A stretch of 64,000 nt of DNA, from assembly GCA_030156895.1 (NCBI GenBank), contig JASGLP010000004.1, positions 31,909 through 95,908 on the forward strand. The letters run 5' to 3'. The notes beneath the pieces are model-generated. The model had not been told where the DNA came from and made no database searches. It saw only the letters and a list, made by a program, of their open reading frames with translations. This document shows positions 43,219 to 55,293 of this stretch, one piece after another; positions within the stretch are counted from its first letter, which is position 1, and each line of letters begins with the position of its first letter. The translations under genes and the position numbers were made by a program. Source of the DNA: Eubacteriaceae bacterium (GTDB lineage Bacteria; Bacillota; Clostridia; Eubacteriales; Eubacteriaceae).

Positions 43219-43272
43219 AAAACCCGTTTTGGCAAAAGCTGTTTGCTTTCAGTTTTGCCAAAACGGGTTTTT
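43219..43272 (+). terminator. Strong intrinsic terminator of the dha genes
   Basis: Long perfect stem AAAACCCGTTTTGGCAAAA with its complement ending at 43271, 15-nt loop, T-run. Confidence 0.93.
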
Positions 43273-43326
43273 AATTTTGGGCTGAAATACAGCGGCGGCA
43301 AAAGTTTTCTAAAGTGATGTAAAGGG

Positions 43327-43356
43327 TTGGCAAATTAACGTGATAAAGTGTATAAT
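43327..43356 (+). promoter_or_regulatory. Promoter of the amino acid ABC transporter
   Basis: TTGGCA (43327-43332), 18-bp spacer, TATAAT (43351-43356). Confidence 0.6.
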
Positions 43357-43393
43357 AGGCTTTGTAATATTTTAGGAAAAGAGGAAAACAGGA

Positions 43394-44200
43394 ATGAAAA
43401 AGAAAAGTATTGCTGGTCTGTTGGTGCTGTTGTTAAGTCTCGCTATTTTACTGTCGGGCTGTTCAAGTTCTGATACTGGAGAATCTGAAGCGACAAGCAG
43501 TAACGATGATCAAACCTTTGTAGTTGGTCTGGATGATTCTTTCCCACCGATGGGATTTAGAGACGAAAATAATGATATCGTTGGCTTTGACGTGGATCTG
43601 GCTAAAGAAGTTGCTCAGCGCTTGGGCATGGAAGTTGTCTTACAGCCCATTAACTGGGACACAAAAGAACTGGAACTGGATTCAGGTAATATTGATGTCA
43701 TCTGGAACGGTCTAACCATTACTGAAGAAAGAAAAGAAGTGATGGACTTTACCCAACCTTACCTGGAAAATGATCAGGTGATTGTGGTAAAAAGCGATTC
43801 TGAGATTGCCACAAAGGCTGATCTTGCAGGAAGAAATATTGGGGTTCAAAAAGGATCGTCAGCTTATGATGCTTTTACGGCCGATGAAATCAGCAGCCAG
43901 GTTGCTGAACTGTCTGAATATCCAGAAAATGTGTCGGCTCTGACAGATCTGGGGATTGGTCGAATTGATGCAGTTATTGTTGACTCGATTGTAGCCAAAT
44001 ACTATATCACTTCTGAAAATGCCGAGTACAAAATTTTAGATGAAAGCCTGGCTCCAGAACAATACGGTGTCGCTGTTAAAAAAGGCAATACAGAGCTTTT
44101 GGATCAAATTCAGGAAGCCCTTGATGCCATGAACGAAGATGGAACAGCAGCAGAGATTTCAACTAACTGGTTTGGCGAAGATATTGTCATAAAGAACTAA
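43394..44200 (+). CDS. Amino acid ABC transporter substrate-binding lipoprotein
   Basis: 268-aa family 3 (GlnH/ArtJ/FliY-like) solute-binding protein. The signal peptide ends in the lipobox LLSGC (Cys23), so it is tethered to the outer face of the membrane. The mature part has MGFRDENNDIVGFDVDLAKEVA, the signature WDTKELELDSGNIDVIWNGLTIT and a C-terminal ALDAMNEDGTAAEISTNWFGED. The ligand is a polar amino acid of undetermined identity. The permease and ATPase follow only after 380 bp, an unusually long intervening gap. Confidence 0.92.
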   Translation: MKKKSIAGLLVLLLSLAILLSGCSSSDTGESEATSSNDDQTFVVGLDDSFPPMGFRDENNDIVGFDVDLAKEVAQRLGMEVVLQPINWDTKELELDSGNIDVIWNGLTITEERKEVMDFTQPYLENDQVIVVKSDSEIATKADLAGRNIGVQKGSSAYDAFTADEISSQVAELSEYPENVSALTDLGIGRIDAVIVDSIVAKYYITSENAEYKILDESLAPEQYGVAVKKGNTELLDQIQEALDAMNEDGTAAEISTNWFGEDIVIKN

Positions 44201-44580
44201 TTGAATGCAAGTCATGGCACGTCGAAACAGATATTTTTATCTGTTTCAGCGTGTCGACAAGCCCCATGCCGATCAATTTAATTGGGTAGATTGCTGCAGG
44301 TTCGGATAGTTGCTATCCGATTTTTTTTCGGAAAATGAAGGCGCACGGATAGAAAAAGGGAAACCTTGATGGAACTGACATGAAAAAGGTTTTTGTTTTT
44401 CTGTTCGTGGAACGAGGTTCGCTCAAGGCGTGATGCGCTGAAAGATATTTTGCTCAATTTGCAAGATGCCAGGGCTAGGCTTGTGGAATGTGACAAGTGT
44501 GATGCCATTACCTTGGTGCAGGTAATGAGTGGATTAAACAGTCTAGCAGTTATATAAAGAATTATTTTCAGGAGATATTT
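44201..44580 (+). repeat. Intergenic gap with hairpins and a possible decayed repeat copy
   Basis: No gene seen. A long hairpin (GAAACAGAT-ATTTTT... / ATCTGTTTC with flanking CACG/CGTG arms) at about 44216-44254 is followed by GTGTCGACAAGCCCCATGCC and GATCAATTTAATTGG. These resemble a diverged right end of the 15.7-kb repeat in the same orientation. A second hairpin AAACCTT (44361) / AAGGTTT followed by TTGTTTTT (to 44400) looks like an intrinsic terminator. CCATTACCT/AGGTAATG adds another stem near 44510. How much transcription passes on to the permease is unclear. Confidence 0.45.
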
Positions 44581-45243
44581 ATGTCGGATTTTATCAGTTA
44601 TTTTTTAGGAATTGCTCTGCCAATGTTGCAGGGATTAGGGGCTACTTTAAGTGTTTTTGCAGTAACCATTGTGACTTCTATTCCGCTTGGTTTTTTGTTT
44701 ACACTAATGGTTAGGAGCCATTTGAAAGCGGTACAGGCCTTTGCCAAAGGATATATTTATGTGCTTCGGGGAACACCGCTTTTACTGCAATTGATGTTTG
44801 TTTACTTTGGTCTTCCACTCTTGCCTGTTGTTGGAGATTACCTGGTATTTGGACGCTTTCAGGCGGCCTGCATTGCTTTTTGTCTGAATTATGCGGCCTA
44901 TTTTGCCGAAATTTTCAGAGGTGGCTTGCTGGCCATTGATAAGGGGCAATATGAAGCGGCCAAAGTTTTAGGATTAACAAAGTTTGAAACTATGACCAGG
45001 GTAGTGATCCCACAGATGGTGCGGGTTTGTTTGCCGTCGATTAGTAATGAAACCATCACCCTGGTTAAAGATACGGCCCTGGTCTCAGTGATTGCTGTTG
45101 CAGAAATCCTGCATTATGCCAAAACAACAGTTAATCGTGAAGGGGATACCTTTGCTTTTATTGTGGCGGCTCTTATTTATCTGGCCATTAATTTTGTAAT
45201 TACGCTGATCTTCAAGAAACTTGAGTCCAGATATGAATTTTAG
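44581..45243 (+). CDS. Amino acid ABC transporter permease
   Basis: 220-aa inner-membrane subunit of the HisM/GlnP family with about five helices. The EAA loop is seen as EAAKVLGLTKFETMTRVVIPQ, and YVLRGTPLLLQLMFVYFGL is the family's conserved N-terminal region. RBS CAGGAG. It precedes the ATPase by 9 bp. Confidence 0.93.
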   Translation: MSDFISYFLGIALPMLQGLGATLSVFAVTIVTSIPLGFLFTLMVRSHLKAVQAFAKGYIYVLRGTPLLLQLMFVYFGLPLLPVVGDYLVFGRFQAACIAFCLNYAAYFAEIFRGGLLAIDKGQYEAAKVLGLTKFETMTRVVIPQMVRVCLPSISNETITLVKDTALVSVIAVAEILHYAKTTVNREGDTFAFIVAALIYLAINFVITLIFKKLESRYEF

Positions 45244-45252
45244 GAGAAAAAA

Positions 45253-46041
45253 ATGGAAGTTATAAAAGTCAGTCAATTGAATAAAAGCTTTGGTGAAAAC
45301 CATGTTTTAAGAGATATATCTTTTACCGTTAATAAAGGTGATGTAATTGCTATAATTGGGTCATCGGGGTCGGGAAAATCGACATTATTAAGATGCTTGA
45401 TAGATCTTGAGAAAGCTGATCAGGGTGATATTATAATTGAAGGGAAAGCCCTTTTAAAAGAAGGTCTTTATCCGGCCGCGTCTGATATTCGGGAAATTAT
45501 TATGAAGATGGGAATGGTGTTTCAGCATTTCAATCTCTTTCCCCATCTGACTGTGCGAGAAAATCTGGAATTGGCACCAAAGGTTGTTAAAAAACAGGAA
45601 ACAGCGCAGATGCGGGAGAAATGTGAGACTTATTTAAAGAAAGTGGGGCTGTCTGAGCGCATTGATGCTATGCCCTCAACGCTTTCAGGGGGCGAAAAAC
45701 AGCGGGTGGCAATCGCCCGGGCCTTGATGATGAACCCGGATATTCTCTTGTTCGATGAACCGACTTCGGCCTTAGATCCGGAATTAACCGGTGAAGTGCT
45801 GAATGTTATGAAGAGTCTGGCCGAAGAACATATGACCATGGTGGTTGTGACCCACGAAATGGGATTTGCCCGAGAGGTTGCCAATAAGGTGCTGTTTATG
45901 GATTCAGGCGTTATTCTGGAAGAGGGGACGCCGGAGGAGATTTTCCTGCACCCGCGCGAGCCGAGAACCTGTGAATTCTTAAAAAGTATTATTCGCGAAA
46001 AAACAAAAAAAAGCTTTCGCCTTAAAAGATATAAAAAATAA
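45253..46041 (+). CDS. Amino acid ABC transporter ATP-binding protein
   Basis: 262-aa GlnQ/HisP-type ATPase: Walker [12 protein letters not shown]-loop [13 protein letters not shown], signature [15 protein letters not shown], Walker [15 protein letters not shown], and H-loop [10 protein letters not shown]. It energises the permease encoded directly upstream. The last ~20 residues are very basic ([13 protein letters not shown]), slightly beyond the usual end. Confidence 0.95.
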   Translation: MEVIKVSQLNKSFGENHVLRDISFTVNKGDVIAIIGSSGSGKSTLLRCLIDLEKADQGDIIIEGKALLKEGLYPAASDIREIIMKMGMVFQHFNLFPHLTVRENLELAPKVVKKQETAQMREKCETYLKKVGLSERIDAMPSTLSGGEKQRVAIARALMMNPDILLFDEPTSALDPELTGEVLNVMKSLAEEHMTMVVVTHEMGFAREVANKVLFMDSGVILEEGTPEEIFLHPREPRTCEFLKSIIREKTKKSFRLKRYKK

Positions 46042-46045
46042 ATAA

Positions 46046-46088
46046 CCCGTCGCAAAAGATCGGTAATGATCAAAGCGGCGGGATTTTT
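46046..46088 (+). terminator. Intrinsic terminator of the ABC transporter operon
   Basis: CCCGTCGC / GCGGCGGG outer stem with an inner GATC/GATC stem, then ATTTTT. Confidence 0.88.
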
Positions 46089-46474
46089 AAATATTGGGAT
46101 TAAAATTGGGGTGATGGGGAGGTGCCATTTTACCTTCCAGCAAGATGAAGTAGCTTAAATAAAAAAAACTACTGAAAAAACAGTAGAAAGTATTGACAAA
46201 TAAAACATCTTGTGATAGCATATAAAATTGCATTGGTATCTTTTAAAATGAGGTTTCTATGCTTCTGCGTGCGTTTTAATAGAAGCGAAATCCGGGTAAA
46301 TATTTTATTCCCAGAACTGATCAAAGGGGATGGTCAACAAAATCACTGTATCCGATTTCCTGTTTATAATAACACATGGAGAGATGAAAAACAACAGGCA
46401 AATTTTGATGAACATGACTTCTATTTATAGCATATTCATCAGTTGCCGAGTATTTTTGTGAGGGGTGATAGCGG
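46089..46474 (+). promoter_or_regulatory. rpoB leader region
   Basis: 386-bp gap. CTACTG-AAAAAA-CAGTAG (46169-46186) is a small hairpin. Just after it, TTGACA (46193-46198), 17-bp spacer, TAGCAT is a candidate promoter. That gives a leader of about 250 nt without a convincing open reading frame. The genes for ribosomal proteins L10 and L7/L12, the usual upstream neighbours of rpoB, are absent here. Confidence 0.45.
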
Positions 46475-49400
46475 ATGGAAATAATGCATCCTGAGAAAAA
46501 TGGATTGAGAACACGCCAAAGCTTTTCCAAGATTAAAGAGGTCATTGAAATGCCCAATTTAATCGAAGTCCAGAAAGATTCTTACGATTGGTTTATTGAA
46601 AAAGGGCTACGGGAAGTATTTGATGACATTGACAAAATTGAAGACTACACCGGGAATTTAGTTTTGGAATTTGTGGATTACTCCATTGAAGGAGAACCAA
46701 AGTATTCGGTAGAAGAGTGTAAAGAAAGGGATCAAACCTATTTTATACCTCTAAAAGTAACTGTTCGACTGATCAATAAAGAAAAGAACGAAGTAAAAGA
46801 ACAGAAAGTATACATGGCGGATTTACATAAAATGACCGAAACCGGAACCTTTATTGTAAATGGTGCCGAAAGGGTTATCGTTAGTCAGCTGGTGCGCTCA
46901 CCCGGCGCTTATTTTTCACTGACACGAGATAAACTTGGAAAAAAACTGTTTTCAGCTCAGGTCATTCCTAATCGTGGGGCCTGGCTGGAATATGAAACAG
47001 ATTCCAACGATATTATGTACGTCAAGATTGACCGAACCAGAAAGTTACCCATTACTGCTTTAATCAGAGCGCTGGGATTGGGAACCAATCAGGAAATTCT
47101 CGATTTTTATGGAGATGATCTGCGTTTGATCGAAACCATTAAGAAAGATGAAAATAACAACATGAAGTCCACTCGAGATGGACTGATTGAGATTTACAAG
47201 CGACTCAGACCTGGTGAACCCCCAACAGTAGAAAGTGCTCAATCGCTTCTGAACTCCATGTTTTTTGATGATCGCCGATATGATCTGGCGAAAGTCGGAC
47301 GACATAAATATAATAAGAAACTGGCACTGGCAACCAGAATATCTGGACAGCGTGCCGCTGAAACCATCATTGATACTGAAACCGGAGAAGTATTTGTAGA
47401 AGCCGGCGAGATTATTTCCAACGAGGTGGCCGTTGAGATCCAGAATGCCGGTATCAATGTCGTTGATGTTCGGGTTGAGGAAGCCACTGAGGAGCGACCA
47501 GAAGGAACCACTGTTCGAATTATCGGCAATGGTTTTGTGGATATTTATGCGCAAGACATTCCTTTTGATATCGCCGATCTAAATATTACTGAAATGGTCT
47601 GTTACGAAGTGCTCAAGGATATCCTCGATACCGACACCAGTGATGAAGAAAAGAAAAAAATGATGAAAAAACGGATGGATGAGCTGGTACCAAAACATGT
47701 TCTGATCTCAGATCTCCACGCCTCCATCTCATATATTATTGGTCTTAATTATGATATCGGCGCTATTGACGATATTGACCATTTAGGAAACCGGCGGTTA
47801 CGATCGGTTGGTGAACTGCTTCAGAATCAGTTTAGAATTGGTTTATCCCGAATGGAACGAGTGGTTCGCGAACGAATGTCAGTACAGGATGACGAGGTTT
47901 TAACACCCCAGGGACTGATTAATACCCGGCCGGTCAATGCTGCCCTGAAAGAGTTTTTCGGTTCCTCGCAGTTATCCCAGTTTATGGATCAGACCAATCC
48001 TCTGGCAGAATTAACCCATAAAAGACGTTTGTCGGCACTGGGGCCAGGTGGTCTTAGCCGTGAACGTGCCGGATTTGAAGTGCGAGATGTTCACCATAGT
48101 CATTATGGTCGTATGTGTCCGATTGAAACCCCTGAAGGTCCTAACATCGGTTTGATTGGTTCACTCAGTACTTTTGCCCGGGTGAATGAATACGGATTTA
48201 TTGAAGCGCCTTATCGAAAAGTGGTAGATGGCGTAGTGAGCGATCAGATCGATTATATTGCTGCTGATGAAGAAGGTCGTTACACCATCGCCCAGGCTAA
48301 TGAGCCCCTGGATGAAGATGGCCGATTTGTTCGCAAGCAGGTAACCGGACGTGCCGGCAGCAAGCGAGATTTCGTTTTGATTGCCGCAGATCGTGTCGAT
48401 TACATGGATATTTCGCCGAAACAGGTTGTTTCTGTCGCGACATCACTGATTCCTTTTCTTGAAAATGATGATGCCAACCGAGCCCTGATGGGTGCCAACA
48501 TGCAGCGTCAGGCGGTGCCGCTTTTAATACCAAAAGCGCCAGTTATTGGAACCGGGATGGAACATAAAGCAGCTAAAGATTCCGGCGTTTGCGCCATTGC
48601 AAAAAAACCAGGGATTATTGAGCGTGTCGAAGCGGCCTGCATCTACATTCGAAATGATGACGGTGGTCTGGATAAGTATCCATTGATTAAATTCAAACGG
48701 TCTAACCAGGGAACCTGTATGAATCAGAAGCCTCTGGTCTCCAAAGGACAGCGGGTAGAAGCAGGCGAGATTATTGCCGATGGACCTTCAACTGAAATGG
48801 GTGAACTGGCTCTGGGGCAGAATATTCTGATCGGATTTATGACCTGGGAAGGTTATAACTACGAGGATGCCATTCTTATTAATGAAAAAATATTAAAAGA
48901 AGATGTATTTACATCCATCCATGTTGAAGAGTTTGAATGTGAAGCCCGGGAGACAAAACTGGGACCAGAAGAAATTACTCGAGACATTCCCAATGTTAGT
49001 GAAGATGCCCTCAAGAATCTTGATGAACGCGGAATTATCTATGTTGGTGCTGAGGTGAAATCAGAAGACATCCTGGTCGGAAAGGTTACGCCTAAAGGGG
49101 AAACGGATCTTTCAGCTGAAGAAAAACTGCTTCGCGCTATTTTTGGTGAAAAAGCCCGTGAGATTAGAGATACATCTCTTAAAGTGCCACATGGCGAATC
49201 CGGTATTGTTTTGGATGTCAAGGTTTTCTCCAGAGAAAATAAAGACGAAGACTTAAAACCGGGTGTTAATACCCTAGTGCGAGTCTTGATTGCCGTTAAA
49301 AGAAAGATTCAGGTTGGTGATAAAATCGCCGGTCGTCATGGTAATAAAGGGGTTATTTCCAGAATCCTGCCGGAAGAAGATATGCCGTTTTTACCAGATG

Positions 49401-50167
49401 GAACGCCATTGGAGATTGTCTTAAATCCACTAGGGGTACCATCACGAATGAATATCGGTCAGGTTTTGGAGGTTCATCTGGGTATGGCTATGCGAGAACT
49501 CGGCTATCATATTGCCACGCCGGTATTTGATGGTGCCAACGAGGATGATATTATGCAACTTCTTGGCGATGCCGGCCTTTCAGAAAACGGGAAAATCCAG
49601 CTTTTTGACGGACGGAGCGGAGAACCCTTTGATAATCCGGTAACCGTTGGCTATATGTACATTCTTAAACTTCACCATTTGGTCGATGATAAAATGCATG
49701 CGCGATCAACCGGACCATACTCGCTGGTAACACAGCAGCCACTGGGTGGTAAAGCTCAGTTTGGCGGTCAGCGTTTTGGCGAGATGGAAGTTTGGGCGCT
49801 GGAAGCTTATGGGGCGGCTCATACCTTACAGGAAATTCTGACCATTAAGTCAGATGATGTAGTTGGACGTGTTAAGGCCTACGAATCCATTGTTAAAGGT
49901 GAAAACATTCCCAAACCGGGAATTCCTGAATCCTTTAAAGTGTTGATGAAAGAGTTCCAGAGTTTAGGACTTGATGTTAACGTCTTGAATGATCAGGAAA
50001 TGATCAGACTGCTCGATGAAGAGATGGACGAGCCGGATCCGATTGAAGAACTGTCAATCGAAATTGGTAAAACTGAAATCACTGAAGCAGATGAAGCACA
50101 ACTGGAAGATACATACCAGATTAAATCAGCGGATGAAGACGAAGATGACGATATCTTTTTTGAATAA
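46475..50167 (+). CDS. rpoB: RNA polymerase beta subunit
   Basis: 1230-aa catalytic subunit. The rifampicin region reads [20 protein letters not shown], a sensitive-type sequence. Further landmarks are [20 protein letters not shown] and [13 protein letters not shown] near the end. The ATG at 46475 follows GAGGGGTG; another in-frame ATG lies three codons later. rpoC follows after 34 bp. Confidence 0.98.
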   Translation: MEIMHPEKNGLRTRQSFSKIKEVIEMPNLIEVQKDSYDWFIEKGLREVFDDIDKIEDYTGNLVLEFVDYSIEGEPKYSVEECKERDQTYFIPLKVTVRLINKEKNEVKEQKVYMADLHKMTETGTFIVNGAERVIVSQLVRSPGAYFSLTRDKLGKKLFSAQVIPNRGAWLEYETDSNDIMYVKIDRTRKLPITALIRALGLGTNQEILDFYGDDLRLIETIKKDENNNMKSTRDGLIEIYKRLRPGEPPTVESAQSLLNSMFFDDRRYDLAKVGRHKYNKKLALATRISGQRAAETIIDTETGEVFVEAGEIISNEVAVEIQNAGINVVDVRVEEATEERPEGTTVRIIGNGFVDIYAQDIPFDIADLNITEMVCYEVLKDILDTDTSDEEKKKMMKKRMDELVPKHVLISDLHASISYIIGLNYDIGAIDDIDHLGNRRLRSVGELLQNQFRIGLSRMERVVRERMSVQDDEVLTPQGLINTRPVNAALKEFFGSSQLSQFMDQTNPLAELTHKRRLSALGPGGLSRERAGFEVRDVHHSHYGRMCPIETPEGPNIGLIGSLSTFARVNEYGFIEAPYRKVVDGVVSDQIDYIAADEEGRYTIAQANEPLDEDGRFVRKQVTGRAGSKRDFVLIAADRVDYMDISPKQVVSVATSLIPFLENDDANRALMGANMQRQAVPLLIPKAPVIGTGMEHKAAKDSGVCAIAKKPGIIERVEAACIYIRNDDGGLDKYPLIKFKRSNQGTCMNQKPLVSKGQRVEAGEIIADGPSTEMGELALGQNILIGFMTWEGYNYEDAILINEKILKEDVFTSIHVEEFECEARETKLGPEEITRDIPNVSEDALKNLDERGIIYVGAEVKSEDILVGKVTPKGETDLSAEEKLLRAIFGEKAREIRDTSLKVPHGESGIVLDVKVFSRENKDEDLKPGVNTLVRVLIAVKRKIQVGDKIAGRHGNKGVISRILPEEDMPFLPDGTPLEIVLNPLGVPSRMNIGQVLEVHLGMAMRELGYHIATPVFDGANEDDIMQLLGDAGLSENGKIQLFDGRSGEPFDNPVTVGYMYILKLHHLVDDKMHARSTGPYSLVTQQPLGGKAQFGGQRFGEMEVWALEAYGAAHTLQEILTIKSDDVVGRVKAYESIVKGENIPKPGIPESFKVLMKEFQSLGLDVNVLNDQEMIRLLDEEMDEPDPIEELSIEIGKTEITEADEAQLEDTYQIKSADEDEDDDIFFE

Positions 50168-50201
50168 TTATTTATATGAGCTATAGAAGGGAGCGAGCCA
50201 T

Positions 50202-53200
50202 TTGTTAAACGAGGAATTCACCTTCAAATCTTTACAGATCGGATTGGCCTCACCTGATAAAATCAGAGAATGGTCACGGGGAGAAGTCAAAAAACCGGAA
50301 ACAATTAATTATCGTACGTTAAAGCCAGAAAAAGAGGGGCTATTTTGTGAAAAAATATTCGGACCGCAAAAGGATTGGGAATGTAACTGTGGAAAGTACA
50401 AGCGTATTCGACACAAGGGTATTGTCTGCGAGAATTGTGGGGTAGAAGTTACCAAAGCCAAGGTTAGACGTGAACGGATGGGTCATATTGAATTGGCTTC
50501 TCCTGTATCGCATATCTGGTATTTCAAAGGGATTCCTAGTCGAATGGGCCTGATTCTTGAAATGTCGCCACGAAATCTGGAAAAAGTAATTTACTTTGCT
50601 TCTTACGTGGTAACAGATCCAGGGGAAAGTAATTTTGACTACAAACAGATTTTAACTGAGTCTGAATACAAGGAAGCCAAAGCTGAATTTGGCAATAAAT
50701 TTACTGCTGGCATCGGAGCGGAAGCAATTCAGGAATTGCTGCGAACGGTTGATCTAGATCAGGAAGCAGAAGTTTTAAAAGAAGACCTTAAAGGCAGTTC
50801 TGGACAGAAAAAAATTCGTGTTGCCAGACGTTTAGAAGCAGTTGAAGCATTCAGAAGTTCGGAAAATCGACCAGAATGGATGATTCTTGAGACGATCCCA
50901 GTTATCCCACCGGAACTGAGACCAATGGTCCAGCTTGATGGTGGCCGTTTTGCAACATCGGATCTTAATGATTTGTATCGTCGGGTTATCAACCGAAACA
51001 ACCGTTTGTTGAAGCTTCTGGAATTGGATGCGCCGGATATTATTGTTCAGAATGAAAAGCGTATGCTCCAGGAAGCCGTTGACGCGCTGATTGATAATGG
51101 TCGTCGGGGCCGAGCTGTTACTGGTCCTGGTAATCGTCCTTTTAAATCCTTGAGCGATATGCTTAAAGGTAAACAGGGGCGATTTAGACAGAACCTTTTG
51201 GGAAAACGTGTTGACTACTCAGGTCGATCCGTTATCGTTGTGGGTCCGGAACTGAAAATGTATCAGTGTGGTTTGCCTAAGGAAATGGCCATTGAACTCT
51301 TTAAGCCCTTTGTAATGCGTCAGCTGGTTGGACGTGGCTTATCACAGAACATTAAAAGCGCGAAAAAAATGGTTGAGAAACTGGATCCTCTGGTTTGGGA
51401 CGTTCTGGAAGATGTTATTCAGGAACATCCGGTTTTATTAAACCGTGCACCTACCCTGCATCGACTGGGAATTCAGGCCTTTGAACCGATTCTGGTTGAA
51501 GGAAAGGCCATAAAACTGCATCCGCTTGTTTGTACCGCTTATAACGCCGACTTTGATGGTGATCAGATGGCTGTTCACGTGCCGCTGTCGGTTGAAGCCC
51601 AAGCTGAGGCGCGATTCCTGATGCTGGCCTCCAACAATATCCTAAAACCACAGGACGGCTCGCCGGTTGTTTCACCAACCCAGGATATGATTCTTGGCTC
51701 ATATTATATGACCATGGAAAAAAAGGACTGTAAGGGTGTTGGTTCAGTATTTAGAGACCTCGATGAAATGGAAATGGCATACTACAATCGGGAAGTGGAA
51801 CTACATGCCCGGGTTAAAGTTCGGATTACCAAAGACATCGATGGGGAGTTCGTGACACGTCTAGTTGAAGGAACAGTGGGGCGATTTATCTTTAATCAGG
51901 TTATCCCACAGGAACTTGGTTTCCAGAAACGTGAAAGCCTCGAAGATTTATTTAAACTTGAGATCGACATGCAGGTTACCAAAAAGACTCTGTCTCAGAT
52001 TGTAGAACGCTGTTATAAAAACTTCGGTCCGACAAAAACTTCAGAAGTGCTGGATAATATTAAAAGATTGGGCTTTACCTTCTCAACCAAAGGCGCCATT
52101 ACCGTTGGGGTCAGCGATATGGAAGTGCCGAGTAACAAGCAGGAAATTTTGGCAAAAGCCGATGAGAGAATCGCCGAAAATATGATGATGTATCGTCAGG
52201 GTTTCATCAGTGATGAAGAACGTTATAACAATGTTGTTACCATCTGGAACAAGGCCACTGATGAAGTAGCTGATGCCCTGTTGGATAACCTTGATACGCT
52301 TAACTCCATCAACATGATGGCGGATTCCGGAGCCCGAGGAAGTAAGAACCAGATTAAACAGCTGGCGGGGATGCGAGGCCTGATGGCCAATCCGACCGGT
52401 CGAATTATCGAGTTGCCGATTCGATCATCTTTCCGTGAAGGCCTTAATGTTTTGGAGTTCTTCTCCTCAACCCATGGAGCGCGAAAAGGTTTGGCCGATA
52501 CGGCTCTTCGAACCGCGGATTCCGGTTACCTGACCCGACGTCTGGTTGATGTCAGTCAGGATGTGATTGTCCGTGAAGATGACTGTGGAACGACTCGTGG
52601 TTATGAAGTATCAGAAATTAATGATCATGGTGGTATGATCGAAAGTCTTGAAGAACGACTGGTTGGCCGCTACGCCTTTGAAGATGTGCTGCATCCGGAA
52701 ACGGGTGAGGTTTTGGCCAAGGGTGACGAAATTATTACTGACGAAGTGGCAAAAACAATCGTTGATGCCGGTATTAAAAAAGTACTGATTCGGGCGGTCT
52801 TTAATTGTCAGTCACAATATGGTGTCTGTAAAAAATGTTATGGGGTGGATTTAACAACCTGGCGAACAGTAGAAATTGGTGAAGCGGTAGGAATTATTGC
52901 GGCTCAGTCAATTGGTGAGCCGGGAACTCAGCTGACCATGCGTACCTTCCATACTGGTGGGGTGGCATCGGCTGATGACATCACTCAGGGGCTACCTCGT
53001 ATCGAAGAGCTTTTTGAAGCGCGTAAACCGAAGGGGCAGGCAATCATCTCTGAAATTGATGGTAAGGTTGATATTCAGGAAACCCAGAAAAAGCAGGAAG
53101 CAGTAATTACTGGCGACGATGGGGATACGAGAGTATACCTGATTCCTTATGGTTCACGACTACGGGTTCACAAAGGGGATGTCATTAAGGCTGGAGATGA

Positions 53201-53876
53201 GATCACCGAGGGTTCCATCAATCCAAGTGATATCTTGAGAATCCAGGGGATCGATGAAGTTCAGCAGTACTTACTCCAGGAAGTGCAAAAAGTATACCGT
53301 CAGCAGGGTGTGCATATCGGCGACAAGCATGTCGAACTGATTATCAGACAGATGCTGCGTAAGGTTAAAATTGAAGATGCCGGTGATACCAATCTGTTAA
53401 CAGGCAGCATGGTGGATATTTTCAACTTTGAAGAAGAAAACAAAGCAGCATTGGAAGAAGGTGGCGAAATTGCAACAGCCAGCCGTGAACTTCTGGGGAT
53501 TACCAAAGCTTCGCTAGCCACAGATTCCTTCCTGTCAGCCGCTTCTTTCCAGGAAACAACCAGAGTCTTGACCGATGCAGCCATTAAAGGCAAGGTCGAT
53601 CCTTTAATCGGGCTTAAGGAAAATGTTATTATTGGTCAGCTGGTACCAGCAGGAACTGGCGTCAAAAGCTATGGCGAAATTGAACTGACCTATGAGCGCG
53701 AAGATGAAGAAGTATATAATGATTTAGAGGAAAGCTCTGATATCAATGAGACATCAGATATTTTGTTTGACGACGAACTAATTGATGCTCATGTTGAAGA
53801 AGAACAAAACAATGCAGAAGAATCCGTCATTAAGGACTTGGATATGTTCGACCTGGATTTCTTGGGAAAAGAATAA
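50202..53876 (+). CDS. rpoC: RNA polymerase beta' subunit
   Basis: 1224-aa catalytic subunit beginning with TTG at 50202 behind AAGGGAG. It has the N-terminal zinc site ([20 protein letters not shown]), the Mg-binding NADFDGDQM, the trigger-loop region ([11 protein letters not shown]), and the second zinc site (C...CKKCYG). The acidic C-terminal tail ([11 protein letters not shown]...) is typical of Firmicutes. No terminator follows; a new promoter starts within 4 bp of the stop codon. Confidence 0.98.
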   Translation: MLNEEFTFKSLQIGLASPDKIREWSRGEVKKPETINYRTLKPEKEGLFCEKIFGPQKDWECNCGKYKRIRHKGIVCENCGVEVTKAKVRRERMGHIELASPVSHIWYFKGIPSRMGLILEMSPRNLEKVIYFASYVVTDPGESNFDYKQILTESEYKEAKAEFGNKFTAGIGAEAIQELLRTVDLDQEAEVLKEDLKGSSGQKKIRVARRLEAVEAFRSSENRPEWMILETIPVIPPELRPMVQLDGGRFATSDLNDLYRRVINRNNRLLKLLELDAPDIIVQNEKRMLQEAVDALIDNGRRGRAVTGPGNRPFKSLSDMLKGKQGRFRQNLLGKRVDYSGRSVIVVGPELKMYQCGLPKEMAIELFKPFVMRQLVGRGLSQNIKSAKKMVEKLDPLVWDVLEDVIQEHPVLLNRAPTLHRLGIQAFEPILVEGKAIKLHPLVCTAYNADFDGDQMAVHVPLSVEAQAEARFLMLASNNILKPQDGSPVVSPTQDMILGSYYMTMEKKDCKGVGSVFRDLDEMEMAYYNREVELHARVKVRITKDIDGEFVTRLVEGTVGRFIFNQVIPQELGFQKRESLEDLFKLEIDMQVTKKTLSQIVERCYKNFGPTKTSEVLDNIKRLGFTFSTKGAITVGVSDMEVPSNKQEILAKADERIAENMMMYRQGFISDEERYNNVVTIWNKATDEVADALLDNLDTLNSINMMADSGARGSKNQIKQLAGMRGLMANPTGRIIELPIRSSFREGLNVLEFFSSTHGARKGLADTALRTADSGYLTRRLVDVSQDVIVREDDCGTTRGYEVSEINDHGGMIESLEERLVGRYAFEDVLHPETGEVLAKGDEIITDEVAKTIVDAGIKKVLIRAVFNCQSQYGVCKKCYGVDLTTWRTVEIGEAVGIIAAQSIGEPGTQLTMRTFHTGGVASADDITQGLPRIEELFEARKPKGQAIISEIDGKVDIQETQKKQEAVITGDDGDTRVYLIPYGSRLRVHKGDVIKAGDEITEGSINPSDILRIQGIDEVQQYLLQEVQKVYRQQGVHIGDKHVELIIRQMLRKVKIEDAGDTNLLTGSMVDIFNFEEENKAALEEGGEIATASRELLGITKASLATDSFLSAASFQETTRVLTDAAIKGKVDPLIGLKENVIIGQLVPAGTGVKSYGEIELTYEREDEEVYNDLEESSDINETSDILFDDELIDAHVEEEQNNAEESVIKDLDMFDLDFLGKE

Positions 53877-53879
53877 TTC

Positions 53880-53908
53880 TTGACAATTGATCATTAAACG
53901 TGTATAGT
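53880..53908 (+). promoter_or_regulatory. Promoter of the L7Ae-rpsL-rpsG-fusA-tuf group
   Basis: TTGACA (53880-53885), exact 17-bp spacer, TATAGT (53903-53908), directly after the rpoC stop codon. Confidence 0.7.
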
Positions 53909-53951
53909 AAGTTGGTATGTTTTTTATGGAGCTTTACAGGAGGTGAACGGG

Positions 53952-54191
53952 TTGAGCAATTTTAGTGAGGTCGCTAAAGTGATTGGTACCAAACAGACGC
54001 TCAAAGCTGTTAAAGAAGGCCGGGCCAAACAGGTAATTCTGGCTCAGGATACTGATGAAAAGCTTAAAATGGAAATAAAAAACGCCTGTGAACACTATCA
54101 GGTTGTGATTGAATATTTTGATACCAAGCATGGACTGGGCATCGCAGTTGGAATAGATCGCGCTGCCGCAGTTGTAGCAATATTAAAATAA
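53952..54191 (+). CDS. L7Ae family K-turn RNA-binding protein (YbxF/RplGB-like)
   Basis: 79-aa protein; VIGTKQTLKAVKEGRAKQVILAQD and the C-terminal GLGIAVGIDRAAAVVAIL mark the L7Ae/L30e/YbxF family. In B. subtilis YbxF binds kink-turn RNA and sits at the same place between rpoC and rpsL. I choose TTG 53952 as the start since AGGAGG ends eight bases before it; an in-frame GTG at 53943 overlaps that site. A perfect GC-rich hairpin follows at once. Confidence 0.88.
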   Translation: MSNFSEVAKVIGTKQTLKAVKEGRAKQVILAQDTDEKLKMEIKNACEHYQVVIEYFDTKHGLGIAVGIDRAAAVVAILK

Positions 54192-54193
54192 AA

Positions 54194-54215
54194 GGCAGGC
54201 TGCTTGCAGCCTGCC
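54194..54215 (+). other. GC-rich hairpin between the L7Ae gene and rpsL
   Basis: Perfect GGCAGGCTGC-TT-GCAGCCTGCC without a T-run. Not a standard terminator; possibly a processing or partial-termination signal within the operon. Confidence 0.6.
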
Positions 54216-54279
54216 ATTAAAGTGATTAACAACTCATTGAGAGGTTAATATATATTTTAAAAAGGAGGTGCAGGACTAA

Positions 54280-54654
54280 ATGCCTACCATTAATCAGCTT
54301 GTAAAAAAAGGAAGAGAACGTTCGGAAGAAAAAACTAAAACACCGGCGTTAAAAGCGAATCCTCAAAAACGAGGCGTGTGTACAGCAGTTAGAACATCAA
54401 CACCAAAAAAACCAAACTCGGCTCTTCGAAAAATTGCTAGAGTTCGTTTAGTAAACGGAATGGAAGTAACCGCTTATATTCCAGGTATTGGACATAATCT
54501 GCAGGAACATAGTATCGTTCTTGTTAAAGGCGGACGTGTTAAGGATTTACCAGGGGTTCGTTATCGAATTATCCGTGGTGCGCTCGATACTGCAGGGGTT
54601 GACGCGCGAAGACAAGCTCGATCCAAATACGGGGCTAAAAAGCCTAAGAAGTAG
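54280..54654 (+). CDS. rpsL: Ribosomal protein S12
   Basis: 124-aa decoding-site protein of the small subunit: [30 protein letters not shown] (wild-type lysine at the streptomycin position) and [29 protein letters not shown]. Second gene of the string operon. Confidence 0.98.
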   Translation: MPTINQLVKKGRERSEEKTKTPALKANPQKRGVCTAVRTSTPKKPNSALRKIARVRLVNGMEVTAYIPGIGHNLQEHSIVLVKGGRVKDLPGVRYRIIRGALDTAGVDARRQARSKYGAKKPKK

Positions 54655-54765
54655 TAGTCGTTATAGTGCTGCATATTAAAGCGCTCGAAAAAAGAGACCA
54701 CATATATGTTAGTGACACTAAACGCACAACAACTCACGTTGGATGTCGAGTACCGATGAACATAA

Positions 54766-55260
<495 letters not shown>

Positions 55261-55293
55261 TATTGAGTTATATAGTAAGAAAGGAAAGCATCG

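Noticed and set aside
44278..44508. Minus-strand 76-codon frame between the ABC binding protein and permease
   Set aside because: No start signal, unlike any protein pattern, and it spans hairpin structures.
46212..46430. 72-codon frame in the rpoB leader
   Set aside because: No ribosome binding site, its start overlaps the candidate -10 region, and the composition is not protein-like.
53943..53951. GTG at 53943 as the start of the L7Ae-family gene
   Set aside because: It lies inside the AGGAGGTG ribosome binding site; TTG at 53952 has correct spacing.
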